DNA of 5,570 nt, from NCBI GenBank assembly GCA_012520715.1, contig JAAYNT010000130.1, forward strand, positions 1 to 5,570, written 5' to 3'. The position numbers were made by a program, and so were the translations under genes. The stretch comes from Acholeplasmataceae bacterium. Lineage in GTDB: Bacteria; Bacillota_I; Bacilli_A; Acholeplasmatales; Acholeplasmataceae. Each line of letters opens with the position of its first letter. Within the stretch, counting starts at the first letter, position 1. The notes below the pieces were generated by a model. It saw nothing but the letters and a program-made list of their open reading frames with translations. It searched no databases and had not been told where the DNA came from. Positions 5,457 through 5,570 of the stretch are shown one piece after another.

Positions 5457-5570
5457 AATTAGAAAATGTTTTTGGAATTGGTAAGAAAACTGCATATAAA
5501 CTAAGAAATAGTAATATTTGGAACCCATATGATTTAGTAATGACTTTTCCTAAATCATATGAAAACTATA
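5453..5570 (+). CDS. recG: RecG-like ATP-dependent DNA helicase, N-terminal fragment (runs off the window)
   Basis: RecG remodels stalled replication forks and branched DNA. Only the first 39 codons are visible. They match the start of the RecG wedge region: a helix-hairpin-helix-like VFGIGKKTAYKLRNSNI, then DLVMTFPKSYENY, corresponding to the family pattern 'GIG..TA..L...GI....DLL..FPR.YED'. The ATG overlaps the aroC stop as ATGA, and no clear Shine-Dalgarno precedes it, so it is probably translated by coupling as the last visible gene of the aro operon. The helicase motifs lie outside the window, so the call rests on a short stretch. Another helix-hairpin-helix DNA protein is possible but less likely. 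Confidence 0.8.
   Translation, partial: MKLENVFGIGKKTAYKLRNSNIWNPYDLVMTFPKSYENY

Noticed and set aside
1..5570. Mobile elements, tRNA/rRNA genes, CRISPR arrays or direct-repeat families
   Set aside because: None seen by eye: coding density is nearly complete, and the only notable inverted repeats are the terminator and the short hairpin at 3690-3708.

Overview
The window is AT-rich (about 30% G+C by eye) and uses the standard meaning of stop codons: the chorismate synthase gene ends in TGA, and tryptophan is encoded by TGG. This points to a low-G+C Firmicute or a UGA-stop Mollicute (Acholeplasma/Izemoplasma-like) rather than a Mycoplasma/Spiroplasma-type genome. The lineage is inferred from composition and protein style only and is not established.

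Layout: (i) 2-337, the 3' part of a large-conductance mechanosensitive channel gene (mscL). It is interrupted by an in-frame TAA at 197-199, after which the characteristic MscL cytoplasmic tail is still readable in the same frame up to 337. (ii) 338-418, a short gap with a strong Rho-independent terminator (374-399) and the ribosome binding site of the next gene. (iii) 419-5456, a tight plus-strand operon for aromatic amino acid/chorismate synthesis in which every gene overlaps the next: DAHP synthase (419-1210), 3-dehydroquinate synthase (1198-2226), a 763-residue three-domain protein (2201-4492) and chorismate synthase (4485-5456). (iv) 5453-5570, the first 39 codons of recG, overlapping aroC by ATGA and running off the window.

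The most notable object is the 763-residue protein. It joins EPSP synthase, an AroQ-class chorismate mutase and shikimate dehydrogenase in that order, and nearly all recognisable active-site residues of the three domains are present. At both domain borders there is an in-frame ATG preceded by a good Shine-Dalgarno sequence (AGGAGGT and AAGGAG), as if three genes had been joined by losing their stop codons. These may still allow nested products (chorismate mutase-shikimate dehydrogenase, or shikimate dehydrogenase alone). The second site lies in a 7-bp hairpin that would hide its Shine-Dalgarno.

Together the genes supply DAHP synthase, DHQ synthase, shikimate dehydrogenase, EPSP synthase, chorismate synthase and chorismate mutase. 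3-Dehydroquinate dehydratase and shikimate kinase are not in the window, so a complete route needs them elsewhere. The short DAHP synthase lacks a recognisable regulatory domain.
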